Assembly: GCA_963802635.1 (NCBI GenBank)
Contig: CAWDJJ010000003.1
Span: 992,001 to 1,056,000 of the forward strand
Direction: 5' to 3'
From: CAVTLG01 sp963802635
GTDB lineage: Bacteria > Chloroflexota > Ktedonobacteria > Ktedonobacterales > Ktedonobacteraceae
DNA: 64,000 bases
Every line of letters begins with the position of its first letter. The first letter of the stretch is position 1. This document shows, one piece after another, positions 53,947-63,420 of the stretch. Below the pieces are notes generated by a model, which worked only from the letters and a program-made list of their open reading frames with translations, had not been told where the DNA came from and searched no databases. Made by a program: the position numbers and the translations under genes.

Positions 53947-55683
53947 ATGTACCATAAGTTTGACGTTATCATCGTTGGCTCTGGCGGCGCAGGGTTAATG
54001 GCGGCCATGCAGTTGCCAAATGCCAGCGTTGCAGTGCTAACCAAGGTCTATCCGACACGTTCACACACGGGCGCAGCGCAGGGAGGTGTAGCGGCAGCGC
54101 TGGGTAATCGGGAAGAAGATCACTGGAAATGGCACATGTACGATACCATTAAAGGTGGCGATTATCTGGTTGATCAGCCAGCAGCGGAGATCCTGGCCCG
54201 CGAGGCCATTGACGCCGTGTATGAATTGGAGCATCGTGGTCTACCTTTCAACCGTACGGAGGATGGTCGCATCGATCAACGGCGATTTGGTGGACATACG
54301 CGCAACTTTGGTGAGGGACCTGTACGCCGCGCCTGCTACGCGGCTGATCGCACCGGGCATATGATTCTACAAACGATGTATCAAAGTGCCATCAAAAATC
54401 AGGTGAACTTCTTCAATGAGTATCTGGTCCTTGATCTACTCTTGAACGATGGGGTAGCCTGTGGTGTCATCGCCCTCGAAATCCGCACGGGCGAGATCCA
54501 TACTTTCCATGCTAAAGCCGTGATGTTCGCGACTGGCGGCTATGGACGCGCCTGGCGCGTGACCAGCAACGCATTTGCCTGTATGGGAGACGGTATGTCT
54601 ATAGCCTACCGACGAGGTATTCCCTTACAGGATATGGAGATGTACCAGTTTCACCCTACGGGACTCTACAAGGTCGGCGTCTTGCTCAGTGAAGGCGCGC
54701 GTGGTGAAGGCGCGAAATTGCTCAATGGCAAAGGCGAGTACTTTATGGAGCGCTATATGCCGACGCTCAAAGATCTGGCCCCACGCGATATCGTTTCGCG
54801 CTGTATCGTACAAGAGGTCAAAGATGGCAACGGCGTGGACGGCAAAGATTATGTGTACCTCGATCTGCGCCATCTGGGAGCAAAGGTCATCAACGAGAAG
54901 TTACCAGATGTTACCGATTTCGCCCGTAACTATCTGGCAGTCGAGCCGATTAATGAGCCGGTGCCGATCCAGCCAACCGCACACTATGCGATGGGCGGCA
55001 TCCCAACTGACATCGATGCCCGTGTAGTCATCGATGCACAATGGACACCTTTACCAGGCTTCTATGCAGCAGGCGAGGTTGCCTGTGTCTCGGTGCACGG
55101 CGCGAACCGCCTGGGAACAAACTCTCTGGTAGACCTGATCGTGTTCGGACGACGCGCAGGCAAGCATATGGCTAAGTTCATCGCAGAAAACGATCACGCT
55201 CCTTTGCCCGCTGATGCTGAGGAGTTCGCCAAAGAACAGGTTGAGCGTCTCTACAACTCGACTGGCGGCGAGGCGGCAGCCCGCATTCGCAACGAGCTAC
55301 AGAACGAGATGATCGATAATGTCTTCGTTGAACGCACTGATAGTGGTATGCGCCATGCTCTCGCTGCCATTGCTGATCTGAAGGATGCGTATAGCAATGT
55401 GCAGTTGCAGGATAAGGGCAAACGTTTCAATACGGAGATGGTAGAAGCTGTCGAACTCGGCTTCTTGCTCGATTGCGCCGAAGCCACTATTCACGGAGCA
55501 CTGGCGCGCACTGAGAGTCGCGGAGGCCACTATCGCCTTGACTATCTGAAACGCGATGATGCCAACTGGCTGAAACACACTCTGGCCTACCGGGGTTCTA
55601 AAACTCATGACGTGCGCTTAGAGTATAAAGACGTGATCTTGATCGATGATCCAACATTCAAACCAAAAGAGCGCAAATATTAG
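53947..55683 (+). CDS. sdhA: Succinate dehydrogenase flavoprotein subunit
   Basis: 578 residues. The FAD fold GSGGAGLMAAMQL is at 11-23, and TRSHTGAAQGG holds the His that covalently binds FAD. The succinate site follows (FHPTGLYKVGVLLSEGARGEGA, PTAHYAMGGIPTD and the C-terminal HGANRLGTNSLVDLIVFGRRAG). Length is normal. It oxidises succinate to fumarate in the TCA cycle and passes electrons to SdhB. AAGGA precedes the ATG. Confidence 0.97.
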   Translation: MYHKFDVIIVGSGGAGLMAAMQLPNASVAVLTKVYPTRSHTGAAQGGVAAALGNREEDHWKWHMYDTIKGGDYLVDQPAAEILAREAIDAVYELEHRGLPFNRTEDGRIDQRRFGGHTRNFGEGPVRRACYAADRTGHMILQTMYQSAIKNQVNFFNEYLVLDLLLNDGVACGVIALEIRTGEIHTFHAKAVMFATGGYGRAWRVTSNAFACMGDGMSIAYRRGIPLQDMEMYQFHPTGLYKVGVLLSEGARGEGAKLLNGKGEYFMERYMPTLKDLAPRDIVSRCIVQEVKDGNGVDGKDYVYLDLRHLGAKVINEKLPDVTDFARNYLAVEPINEPVPIQPTAHYAMGGIPTDIDARVVIDAQWTPLPGFYAAGEVACVSVHGANRLGTNSLVDLIVFGRRAGKHMAKFIAENDHAPLPADAEEFAKEQVERLYNSTGGEAAARIRNELQNEMIDNVFVERTDSGMRHALAAIADLKDAYSNVQLQDKGKRFNTEMVEAVELGFLLDCAEATIHGALARTESRGGHYRLDYLKRDDANWLKHTLAYRGSKTHDVRLEYKDVILIDDPTFKPKERKY

Positions 55684-55708
55684 GCTCTGCATCCTTGATG
55701 GGGGAAAC

Positions 55709-55766
55709 GGGTAGGGGCGTCACCTCGCGTGCGCCCAGGGCGGAGGCCAGCTCCGCCCCTACTCCC
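55709..55766. repeat. Family-2 palindromic repeat between sdhA and sdhB
   Basis: GGGTAGGGGCG (55709-55719) pairs with CGCCCCTACTCCC (55754-55766), and an inner pair GGGCGGAG/CTCCGCCC sits in between. The sequence matches the element split by the IS4 insertion at 29270. Confidence 0.72.
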
Positions 55767-55820
55767 AATGTTTTTTTCCAAAGGATGGAGATCCAAGTAT
55801 TAAGCGTGTAGGAGCAAGAG

Positions 55821-56525
55821 ATGAACGTATTGATGCGTATTAAGCGTTATGATCCTGAACGTGAGGCCAAGCCATATTGGGACGAGTTTCGTGTTGAGGC
55901 TGATCCCATTGATCGCCTGCTCGATGCCTTGAATACTATCAAGTGGACGATGGATGGCACGTTGACATACCGTCGTTCCTGTGCCCACGGCGTGTGTGGC
56001 TCCGATGCCATGCGCATTAATGGTCGCAACCGCCTGGCCTGCAAGGTGCTGATACGCGACGTGGGCAACAAAGTGACGATTGAGCCGATGTTAGGCTATC
56101 CAGTGATCAAAGATCTGGTGGTCGATATGGATAATTTCTTCGACAAGTACAAGTCGGTCAAGCCATATCTGATCAATTATGACAATGAGCCTGGCACAGA
56201 ACGTCTACAATCGCCGGAGCAGCGTGAAATTTTCGACGAAGGCACCAAATGCATCCTCTGCGGAGCTTGTACGGGTTCCTGTCCGTCGATCTGGGGCAAC
56301 CCCGATTGGGTCGGTCCAGCATCAATTGTCAACGCACACCGCTTTATTTTTGATAGTCGCGATCAGGGAGCAGCCGAGCGCTTGCAGATCTTAAGTCGCA
56401 AAGAAGGTGTGTGGCGCTGCCGCACGATCTTTAACTGCGCAGATGCCTGTCCGCGTGGCATTCCAGTCACTGACTTGATCGAGCAGGTGAAACGAACCAT
56501 TGTCTATGGTGGCCCAGAAGAATAA
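55821..56525 (+). CDS. sdhB: Succinate dehydrogenase iron-sulfur subunit
   Basis: 234 residues. The [2Fe-2S] domain has SCAHGVCGSDAMRINGRNRLAC. The C-terminal domain has CILCGACTGSCP for [4Fe-4S] and CRTIFNCADACPRGIP for [3Fe-4S]. It relays electrons from FAD to quinone. AGGAG lies before the ATG. A 137-base gap with a family-2 repeat separates it from sdhA, and a perfect palindrome follows its stop. Confidence 0.96.
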   Translation: MNVLMRIKRYDPEREAKPYWDEFRVEADPIDRLLDALNTIKWTMDGTLTYRRSCAHGVCGSDAMRINGRNRLACKVLIRDVGNKVTIEPMLGYPVIKDLVVDMDNFFDKYKSVKPYLINYDNEPGTERLQSPEQREIFDEGTKCILCGACTGSCPSIWGNPDWVGPASIVNAHRFIFDSRDQGAAERLQILSRKEGVWRCRTIFNCADACPRGIPVTDLIEQVKRTIVYGGPEE

Positions 56526-56528
56526 TCA

Positions 56529-56572
56529 TATTGCATTGCATTCAGATGAGAGCTGCGCGGCGCGCAGCTCTC
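56529..56572 (+). terminator. Family-1 20-mer plus perfect palindrome after sdhB
   Basis: TATTGCATTGCATTCAGATG (56529-56548, one mismatch to the family) leads into GAGAGCTGCGC (56548-56558) and GCGCAGCTCTC (56562-56572), an 11-base perfect stem with a 3-base loop. It starts a few bases after the stop. There is no U-run. It may act as terminator or 3' stabiliser of the sdh mRNA. Confidence 0.6.
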
Positions 56573-57178
56573 ACCAGTTTACAGCGCTACGCATCGCCTT
56601 TGACAATCGCACCTTGATGCAAGAGGTTGAACTTTCCCAGCGCTCTTCGCCTTGTTTGGCCGCATAGCTCACAGCTCCATGTCGCTTGATGCGACATCGC
56701 GATGCCAGAATTGGAACCCAACAGAGCCTTCCTGCATAGACCGAGGGCATGCGGCTCAATGCTCCTACCACCGTTTTTTCTGGGTTTGCCTGCTATGGTA
56801 CCATCCGCATCAGCTCAAGGCTAGAGGGAAGGAGAGAAAGATATCCTTTTTCATGCCCATCTCCAACTCGGAGCGTTCTTTACATACTGTTTTGTTATAA
56901 AGATTCAGGGTAATTCCCTGTGCGGCCAAATCGTTTAATTAAGGAATTCTGTGTACTACGCTAGAGAATTGTGCTATTTTTCCGTCGTTAAGTAATCACA
57001 CATTTACACAAAAGGGGTTCTAGGTATTGACTTTTAACAGAAAAAAATGGATAAATACGAACACATTCACTTTCTGGAGAAGAAAGTCTGATGCTCAAGA
57101 TCTCGATGATGCAGAGAAGCATCATTAATAATATATGAGGTGCTGCGACATTCCACCTCAGAAAAGGAGAAGTTTTGT
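56573..57178. other. Intergenic region before the lipoprotein gene
   Basis: About 600 bases without a supportable gene. The second half is AT-rich and has a possible promoter (TTGACT near 57028, TAAATA 19 bases further). A hairpin TGAGGTG...CACCTCA lies at about 57137-57161, just before the ribosome-binding site. The first half has short open frames only. Confidence 0.5.
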
Positions 57179-57688
57179 ATGGTCAAGCCACATGTTAATC
57201 GTCTCTTCACCCGGAACCCGAAGCCATTTTTGGGCATCCTGTTCTTAGCAGTGCTCGCGTTTCCTCTTGCGGCATGTGGAGGTAGTGGATCAAGTACCTC
57301 ACCGACGAGTTCACCTACTAGCGCGTCAAGTAACCCATCTACTGCAACAGTGTACCTTGATGAGATCGAAGGAAACAAGAATGGGCAGGATACTCCTGCA
57401 CTCGACAAATTCTGGTGGTCTAACTCGAAAACAGACACCAAATTCACCACGAGCTATAATGTCAGCATTGCCCCAGGGGGGAAGCTCACGGTGAACAATG
57501 AAGGAAATGACCAGCAAAAGATAACGATTACTGGCCCAAGCAATTATAGTAAGACATATACTGTTGCAGGGAGTGCGTCAGTCTCAATAGTAATGCCTTC
57601 TACGAAGGGGACCTACACCTTCATATCCGATCCCACAACGGCTCCCGCTCGACCAGGCGCAAGAGGTGGCATTATCAAGGTTGCTTAA
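57179..57688 (+). CDS. Lipoprotein with a cupredoxin-like C-terminal domain
   Basis: 169 residues from the ATG at 57179 (AAAGGAG upstream). A signal peptide with a basic start and a hydrophobic core (FLGILFLAVLAFPL) ends in the lipobox L-A-A-C33, followed by GGSGS and a Ser/Thr/Pro-rich tether (about 35-60). The rest (YNVSIAPGGKLTVNNEGNDQ, KITITGPS, VAGSASVSIVMPSTKGTYTF) has the strand pattern of cupredoxin-like proteins. The usual Cys/His/Met copper ligands are not evident, so it may not bind metal. It should be anchored on the outer face of the cytoplasmic membrane. Confidence 0.8.
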   Translation: MVKPHVNRLFTRNPKPFLGILFLAVLAFPLAACGGSGSSTSPTSSPTSASSNPSTATVYLDEIEGNKNGQDTPALDKFWWSNSKTDTKFTTSYNVSIAPGGKLTVNNEGNDQQKITITGPSNYSKTYTVAGSASVSIVMPSTKGTYTFISDPTTAPARPGARGGIIKVA

Positions 57689-57711
57689 ACGAAAAACCGT
57701 CCTCATTCTTC

Positions 57712-58047
57712 TTAATTGAGAACGACAACCGCAAGAAATGACCACACTATGCACGGCACCGACCGCTTGGCTTTTCGCGTGGTAGCGGGGTTCGTCCCCG
57801 CTGCTATCCCTCCAGTCACTCCCCAGACGGGCAACACGCTCCTTATCAATCGGATACTAGCATGCTCCTTTGACACACTAAAGGAACTCGTAAAATAAGA
57901 AAGGTAGCATGCGTATTTTTGCCTATCACGGTATTGGTAATATTCATAAGTATACAACATGATTCCAAAATATGCGAGAAGAATACCAATAGTTCCTCCA
58001 ACCCTCAAAATTGGGCCAAGGTCAACTAGCTCTTCAACCATCTCCAT
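57712..58047 (-). CDS. Small membrane protein, doubtful
   Basis: A 111-codon frame with one hydrophobic segment (LRVGGTIGILLAYFGIMLYTY) starts 12 bases after the amidase stop on the same strand. The C-terminal third crosses a hairpin AGCGGGG...CCCCGCT (about 57785-57803) that looks like non-coding repeat sequence. No strong ribosome-binding site is seen. It could be a real short gene with a shorter end, or chance. Confidence 0.35.
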   Translation of the reverse strand: MEMVEELVDLGPILRVGGTIGILLAYFGIMLYTYEYYQYRDRQKYACYLSYFTSSFSVSKEHASIRLIRSVLPVWGVTGGIAAGTNPATTRKAKRSVPCIVWSFLAVVVLN

Positions 58048-58059
58048 TGGAGTGAGTGG

Positions 58060-59478
58060 CTATGGGCATACGCGCTTCTGCCAGTCGGTTAATTGCTGAT
58101 AGGCGTGTGCCAGGCGCAAGACCGTCGCTTCTTCGAAAGGCTTGCCAGCGACCTGTAAACCAATCGGCAAACCATCGGTCGTAAAACCGCATGGAAACGA
58201 GATTGCGGGGAGTCCCGAGAGATTAAAAGGCATGGTCAGACGCAAGAGAGCCGTCGTGGCATTTTCAATTGTGTCATCAATTTCAATATTCTGTCCAACC
58301 TGCTCCATAGATACCGCAGGCACAGGGATCGTAGGCAGCACAAATGCATCGACACGCTGCATGATTGTACGCAGACTGCTTGAGAATACACGCCGCTCCT
58401 GTAATGCACGCAGGTAATCAACTGCAAGAACCTGCTGTCCCTCACGTAGCCGCATTTGCAGCAGTTCACCGTACAAATCGGTCTGCGCAGGAAACCATCC
58501 TTGCTGCATATGTGCCAGTGTCGCTTCGGGCTTCTGAATAGCACGATACAGATCCATCGTCGGACGTGGGAGTTCCACGTCAATCATCTCTACGCCTTCT
58601 TCCTCAAACACACGTAATGCGGATCGCCAGGCGGCCCGTACCTCCGGGTGTAGCGGATCAACAAAGGCACCCTGCGGCACACCTAGCTTGAGTCCTTGCA
58701 AGGAAAGTGGACCACGCCCTTCAGCGCCACCAATCAAGGTAGCAGTGTAGCGGCTCGGTGCAGTAGGAGGGCCAGGAACACTATTCGGATCTCGTGGATC
58801 ATATTTCGCTATCGCATCAAAAATGATCGCACAGTCTTCGGCGCTACGACCCATAGGCCCAACATGATCCAGCGACCAGCTCAGAGGAAGAACTCCGTAG
58901 CAACTGACACGTCCATAGGTTGGCTTGAGTCCGGTAATACCACAGCATGCGGAGGGAATACGTATAGAACCACCGGTATCAGTACCAATTGCCCCCAGGC
59001 ACATGCCAATGGCTACCGCTGCCGCAGAGCCGCCGCTGGAACCGCCCGCCGTGTGGGTATGCTTCCAGGGATTGCGTGTCGGTGGCGAGTAGGGACCATA
59101 GGCAAATTCAAAGGTATTTGTTTTGCCTATAATAATTGCTCCGCTCTTGCGTAACTGCTCAACAACCATCGCGTCTTCTGGCGATACATACTCAGCCAGT
59201 ACGCGCGAACTCGCAGTCGTGCGCACACCTTTGACGGCGATGAGATCTTTAATAGCAATAGGGATACCATGCAACTGACTACGATAGAGTCCAGTACGCA
59301 TTTCACGCTCGGCCTGCTCAGCGTCTGCAAGTGCCTGCTCACGCAACACGCTAATGAAGGCCTGGATCTCACCTTCTACCTCATCAATACGCTCAAATAG
59401 TTCCAGGACCAACTCAGTTGGTGTGATCATACCTGAGTGGATTTCCTCAGCGGCTTCCCGTATGGAAGTATAAGGCAT
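58060..59478 (-). CDS. Amidase-signature family hydrolase (GatA-like)
   Basis: 472 residues. The Ser-cisSer-Lys triad is Lys77 (GIPIAIKDLI), Ser147 (AGGSSGGS) and Ser171 (GTDTGGSIRIPS). GGSSGGSAAAVA and the following Gly-rich stretch are the amidase signature. Length and sequence resemble GatA and bacterial indoleacetamide or other amidases. There is no gatB or gatC beside it, so a stand-alone amidase is more likely than the tRNA amidotransferase subunit. The ATG lies in a region with GAGAG upstream. Confidence 0.9.
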   Translation of the reverse strand: MPYTSIREAAEEIHSGMITPTELVLELFERIDEVEGEIQAFISVLREQALADAEQAEREMRTGLYRSQLHGIPIAIKDLIAVKGVRTTASSRVLAEYVSPEDAMVVEQLRKSGAIIIGKTNTFEFAYGPYSPPTRNPWKHTHTAGGSSGGSAAAVAIGMCLGAIGTDTGGSIRIPSACCGITGLKPTYGRVSCYGVLPLSWSLDHVGPMGRSAEDCAIIFDAIAKYDPRDPNSVPGPPTAPSRYTATLIGGAEGRGPLSLQGLKLGVPQGAFVDPLHPEVRAAWRSALRVFEEEGVEMIDVELPRPTMDLYRAIQKPEATLAHMQQGWFPAQTDLYGELLQMRLREGQQVLAVDYLRALQERRVFSSSLRTIMQRVDAFVLPTIPVPAVSMEQVGQNIEIDDTIENATTALLRLTMPFNLSGLPAISFPCGFTTDGLPIGLQVAGKPFEEATVLRLAHAYQQLTDWQKRVCP

Positions 59479-59810
59479 AGTTGTCTACTCTCTTCTCATA
59501 TTTCTCTTGTGCTTAGACGATCCATCCGACGCAGTATTACGAAAGGCGTCCTGCACCTATTGTATCAGGTCGAGTACCCAACCTATAAGAGAGTGTTTAG
59601 AACATGCACACCTTTCGCCAGTATTGAACTGAAACCAAACACTCTCTAAGCTCGACTTTGTACATTTTTGGAAACAGCAGATCAGCATTGCTCACAGAGG
59701 GCATTGCCTCGCAAGCCTTGAGAAGGGTATTTGCGAGCTTACGACCCCATCCATTCCACCAGATGATAGCTTTTTCTCTCCCCACATTATTGAGATGATA
59801 CAGATTTTCA
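59479..59810. other. Intergenic region without a clear gene
   Basis: 332 bases. An 85-codon minus-strand frame (59597-59854) overlaps the end of the next gene and has no ribosome-binding site, so I do not call it. No repeat-family copy was seen. Confidence 0.45.
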
Positions 59811-61049
59811 TTACAGAAATTTTGTATAAAGCAATATAGCGCATATACATGCAATCCATCCTAAAATTTGCCAGATAGCTTTACCAAAACGCGCGAAGCC
59901 CCAAAAGAAGAGTGAAGCTATGCACAGAAGTGTAAGAGACCACAAGAGTTGATCATTCTCAATGTGAAAAGCCGCAGCAAGAGATATAAAGACACCAATA
60001 GCTGCTAAGGCAAGATTAAGCAGTACTTGTCCATCTGTAGATTTTTGGCCACTATTCACCAGATTTTCTAGTTGATTGACGGTCTCACGAATATCTTGAG
60101 TACTGTTCCATTGTCCGATGCGAGCTAACACCTCTTCATAAGAGCTCACAATGATTCCTTGCCTCTGCTCAGAGAGATCTATATCACGGTGCTGTAACAC
60201 ATTGATGAGTGTTTGGGCCTGGTTATCACTTACGCCAGCGACAAATGCCTGCTTAGGATGAACTACAATCCAGCCACGTTCATTAGCATCATGGTCATAG
60301 TGAGAGAAATTTGCGGAGGACCAGCCTGCTCCCCTTTCGTTCTCAAATGCTACCAGATGACGTAAAATATAAGACATAAATGCTCGTCTTCTAGCAATTG
60401 CCTGTTCTTTTTTGCTTACCCTCCGCATCCACAGACGAAATGGAAGTAGACGAGGTCTAAGAGAATTTCTTTGTACGATCTCCCGTATATGGAAAGTAGA
60501 ATAAACAGGAAAATTAGGCTCAATACTTGTAGTTCTCAATGCAATCACTATCTGTGCTACCTGCTCTGCATAATTGTATAAGGCAGTCATCGCCTGTAGA
60601 GTCTCCGTATCATTCAGCCATGGTTCAGGGTTTCTACTACTTACAGGTTTCCAGGCAAGATGTAGAGTACACCACGAACCCACGTCTTCCCATTCCTGCC
60701 ATATATCTGGTGGAGGTGAGGGGAAGTTCTCACTCTGGGAAACCCTGCACCTCCACAAGAGGTAGAACGCAACCCCACGTGCTTGAATTGACTGCATATT
60801 CTCGAAGGTGTGTGTGTCATGCTGAGTTGATAGAACGCCAGGTATCACTTGATATATCTGATGTAGAGATGGGTTCGATGTTGATACCGTACTGGAAGCA
60901 CCTTCAGCCAAGCGTTTTGAGTGAGCGCTTCCCTGGAAGCGACGCATTATATTCTGAAAATAGCGTCCCAACAGGAAGCCAGAACAAAACATGAACCAGA
61001 ATGAGAGATGTCGCAAGATAAAGCGAATCACTCGCGAGAATTTGTTCAC
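59811..61049 (-). CDS. Membrane protein of unknown function, last gene of the right-hand operon
   Basis: 412 residues from a GTG start (61049) behind GAGGG. There is one N-terminal hydrophobic helix (about 9-30), a large soluble middle (about 35-345), and three C-terminal helices (LLNLALAAIGVFISLAAAF, LLWSLTLLCIASLFFWGF, AIWQILGWIACICAILLY). The soluble part has no motif I recognise. Near 290-340 it contains ISSYEEVL- and ETVNQLENLVNS-like helices. Four membrane helices with a large soluble part could act as a membrane effector or sensor, by analogy with defence operons. It lies 53 bases after the zinc-ribbon gene, on the same strand. Confidence 0.7.
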   Translation of the reverse strand: MNKFSRVIRFILRHLSFWFMFCSGFLLGRYFQNIMRRFQGSAHSKRLAEGASSTVSTSNPSLHQIYQVIPGVLSTQHDTHTFENMQSIQARGVAFYLLWRCRVSQSENFPSPPPDIWQEWEDVGSWCTLHLAWKPVSSRNPEPWLNDTETLQAMTALYNYAEQVAQIVIALRTTSIEPNFPVYSTFHIREIVQRNSLRPRLLPFRLWMRRVSKKEQAIARRRAFMSYILRHLVAFENERGAGWSSANFSHYDHDANERGWIVVHPKQAFVAGVSDNQAQTLINVLQHRDIDLSEQRQGIIVSSYEEVLARIGQWNSTQDIRETVNQLENLVNSGQKSTDGQVLLNLALAAIGVFISLAAAFHIENDQLLWSLTLLCIASLFFWGFARFGKAIWQILGWIACICAILLYTKFL

Positions 61050-61102
61050 ATGTATAGCCCTCTTTTCTTTGATCAGAAAACCTATTTTTAGCCTTACCTA
61101 AA

Positions 61103-61363
61103 TTACGAAAACTGATGTCCGTTAGGACATTGCAAGACTGTTTTGTCAGATGCAACCCTCTGTTCTGTCACCTTGCAGAGGCATTGCGGACAAAGCTTCG
61201 TACCACAAAAATCACAGCGTTTAAGCGCTATCTTGTCCTGAAAAAATGGACGTATATCTGTACTGCTGCAAAGTGGGCAGGTAGGTACAAATTCGGCCTC
61301 TCTACCTTCGATGTATTCACTCTGTGTTTGCTTCTCATCAGGTTTAACGGGTTCATTTGCCAT
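61103..61363 (-). CDS. Small double zinc-ribbon protein
   Basis: 86 residues from the ATG at 61363, which has GGAGG upstream. The cysteines are arranged CPLCSS...RCDFCGTKLCPQCLC...QCPNGHQF, enough for two zinc sites of the rubredoxin/zinc-ribbon kind. The N-terminus is charged and flexible. It may bind nucleic acid or act as an adaptor. It lies 56 bases from the stop of the SIR2-transglutaminase gene and 53 bases before the membrane-protein gene. Confidence 0.75.
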   Translation of the reverse strand: MANEPVKPDEKQTQSEYIEGREAEFVPTCPLCSSTDIRPFFQDKIALKRCDFCGTKLCPQCLCKVTEQRVASDKTVLQCPNGHQFS

Positions 61364-61419
61364 AAGATAGACCTCCACAAAAAATTCTCTTGCTTGAATA
61401 TACTAAAAAACAGAACGTG

Positions 61420-63336
61420 CTATTCTTCGATAGGCATTGGCTGAACAGTGGTGTCATGCAAATGCTTGATATCAAGCAAGCGAGCAAAACCTCGTTCATC
61501 GAACACCTCACGCTCAAACGAATTATCGCCCTTCAATTTGCCGTACTGTTCTATGCCGCTAGCCAGCGCCTCATCGAATGGTGCCGTATCGGTCATAGTC
61601 GTCTCTAGAAATTCGTATTCCTCGGCACCACGCCAGACTTTCCATCCTACGAAAGCGTGGGTATTCTGAATAACGATCATCGGTTCTAATCCTGCCAATT
61701 CTATCAAGCTGGCATATAATACAGCACCATCAATGCAGTTTGCTACGCGCCTCTCTAAGGATTCACGTGGTAGTTGGACAGCTTGCCACTTAGCTCCGTT
61801 CTTCTCTGGGACGATGGCAACTGGCGTTCCATTAGAACCCATCTTAATCTCTTTTAAGTATTGGTAAATTGCCTGAACCTGTAGTCGAGGTATTGCCCAG
61901 TTTTGTACAGCAGTGTACCCCCATTGCTGACCAACAAAAGTTTTTTTTCTCACTTCGTCAAGCGCGTTCCTCACAGATGTTGCGCGAGGAGTAACCCATG
62001 CTGCAATATGCTCTAAAAATGATTTATAGCCTTTTCCACTTTCTAAGTTAGGTTCTGCCCAGCAGATCACATTATAAGGTAGAAGATTCACATCATAGGT
62101 CTCTTCATGCTCATCTGGACGGATCACGCCATCTTTTTTTCGGGATTGCACATGCACGACCACAGTGGCAGGGAATGTAGTAAACTCCTTTTTTCTAATA
62201 TCGGGTTTTATATTAGGAGTTCGTTGGTAATATACTATACTTTCCTGTGCTGGTACATCAACCGTATTTTTTCGTGTATCTGAGACGTTCTCTATATGCG
62301 CGTTTAAAAAGAATTTAACGGGATTATTAGTATTATTAGACAAAATATACTTTAATAAAGGCATCTCTGTATTTTGTAGGTGCAGAATGCTACATGGAAG
62401 ATAAGCGCGGAGGAGTTGTGATGAAACGTGTATTGGTTCTCTATCGACAATGCTTGCAGAAGAAACTTGCGATCCTTTTGGAGCATCACTGGATATGGGA
62501 ATGCTGCTATTGCTAGAAAGAATTTGGGGATCAGGGGTAACAGGCAAACGGTTGCAGCTCCGCTGTTTATCATGGATTGCCTGCCTTTCTTTTTCGCCTA
62601 CCATTTCCAGCAATTTGCTAAAGAACTGATTAAAAATGGCTTGATCGCCCTTCATTACCTTGCTACTATCGCGATGAGATGATAGAGATTCAAGGATTGC
62701 CTGGTCCTGTTCTGAAGAGAGCCACCAGATAGATCGTTCCGATTGTTCCAGCGCTGGAATACGATGGAGGAGATCAAAATCGCCTAGCTCAGTAAAATCC
62801 ACCATGAGCAGATCTTCTTTGAGGTAATGCGGCAGCAGAGATTCGAAGGCAGGAGGAACGTTAATGATCTCTGAAATAGTTAGCCTACATGATTTATCAA
62901 TAAGCCCATGTAAGAAACAAACAATGCTTTGAGCAGAGGAAGGTTGAGTGCTGAGATCAGCAGTCATCACTTTTTGCATGCATTGATCATAAATAATAAC
63001 ATTTACATTCTCAGATATAGCGGCATCTAATAACTGTAAATCGGTATTGACTGTAAAAACAGCCTTAAAATAACCTTTTTTCACAAGCTGAGCAATGCAA
63101 TTATAACCATCTTGTAACTGAAAAGTAGCAAAATGTTCTTTGATTAAAGAAATATATTTTTTTCTGGATTTTTTCAATCCTTGGTAAAAGTCGTCCCAGG
63201 TACGACAATTTGTCGCATCCAGGAGTGACTGATTTAAACTGAGGCCAGAGCCGAGTAAAAGAACGTAGGGTCGTTTTTGTTTACTTTCATAGAGCGCGTT
63301 TGCTAATTGCCTCAACTGGTCCATCCAACATCTCAC
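61420..63336 (-). CDS. SIR2-like / transglutaminase-like fusion protein, putative conflict-system effector
   Basis: 638 residues (GTG at 63336; the ATG at 63324 is an alternative). The N-terminal part (about 20-240) has the SIR2-type layout: VLLLGSGLS (25-33, for the GAG loop), FTVNTDLQLLDA (94-105, for TxNYDxLLE) and CFLHGLID (140-147, for the conserved HG). A low-complexity linker follows (about 245-310), then a beta-rich domain (about 315-430). Last comes a transglutaminase-like Cys protease fold with Cys534 (VANCIDGAVLYASLIE), His560 (NTHAFVGW) and Glu578 (EFLETT). SIR2 domains in defence proteins degrade NAD, and TGase-like domains cleave or cross-link proteins. I infer an effector role. 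No signal peptide or membrane helix is present. Confidence 0.78.
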   Translation of the reverse strand: MRCWMDQLRQLANALYESKQKRPYVLLLGSGLSLNQSLLDATNCRTWDDFYQGLKKSRKKYISLIKEHFATFQLQDGYNCIAQLVKKGYFKAVFTVNTDLQLLDAAISENVNVIIYDQCMQKVMTADLSTQPSSAQSIVCFLHGLIDKSCRLTISEIINVPPAFESLLPHYLKEDLLMVDFTELGDFDLLHRIPALEQSERSIWWLSSEQDQAILESLSSHRDSSKVMKGDQAIFNQFFSKLLEMVGEKERQAIHDKQRSCNRLPVTPDPQILSSNSSIPISSDAPKGSQVSSASIVDREPIHVSSQLLRAYLPCSILHLQNTEMPLLKYILSNNTNNPVKFFLNAHIENVSDTRKNTVDVPAQESIVYYQRTPNIKPDIRKKEFTTFPATVVVHVQSRKKDGVIRPDEHEETYDVNLLPYNVICWAEPNLESGKGYKSFLEHIAAWVTPRATSVRNALDEVRKKTFVGQQWGYTAVQNWAIPRLQVQAIYQYLKEIKMGSNGTPVAIVPEKNGAKWQAVQLPRESLERRVANCIDGAVLYASLIELAGLEPMIVIQNTHAFVGWKVWRGAEEYEFLETTMTDTAPFDEALASGIEQYGKLKGDNSFEREVFDERGFARLLDIKHLHDTTVQPMPIEE

Positions 63337-63420
63337 AACCTTTGTCTCAAAAGATAGTTTTGCAGAAAAGAAAAGAAAAGAGCAAGTGAAAAGCAGACTA
63401 TCAACGTTGCGTTTTCGTTG

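Noticed and set aside
56571..56771. 66-codon minus-strand frame after sdhB
   Set aside because: No ribosome-binding site and no family recognised. It could be an old IS remnant, but I cannot support that.
59597..59854. 85-codon minus-strand frame
   Set aside because: It starts inside the end of the membrane-protein gene without a ribosome-binding site and shows no recognisable domain.
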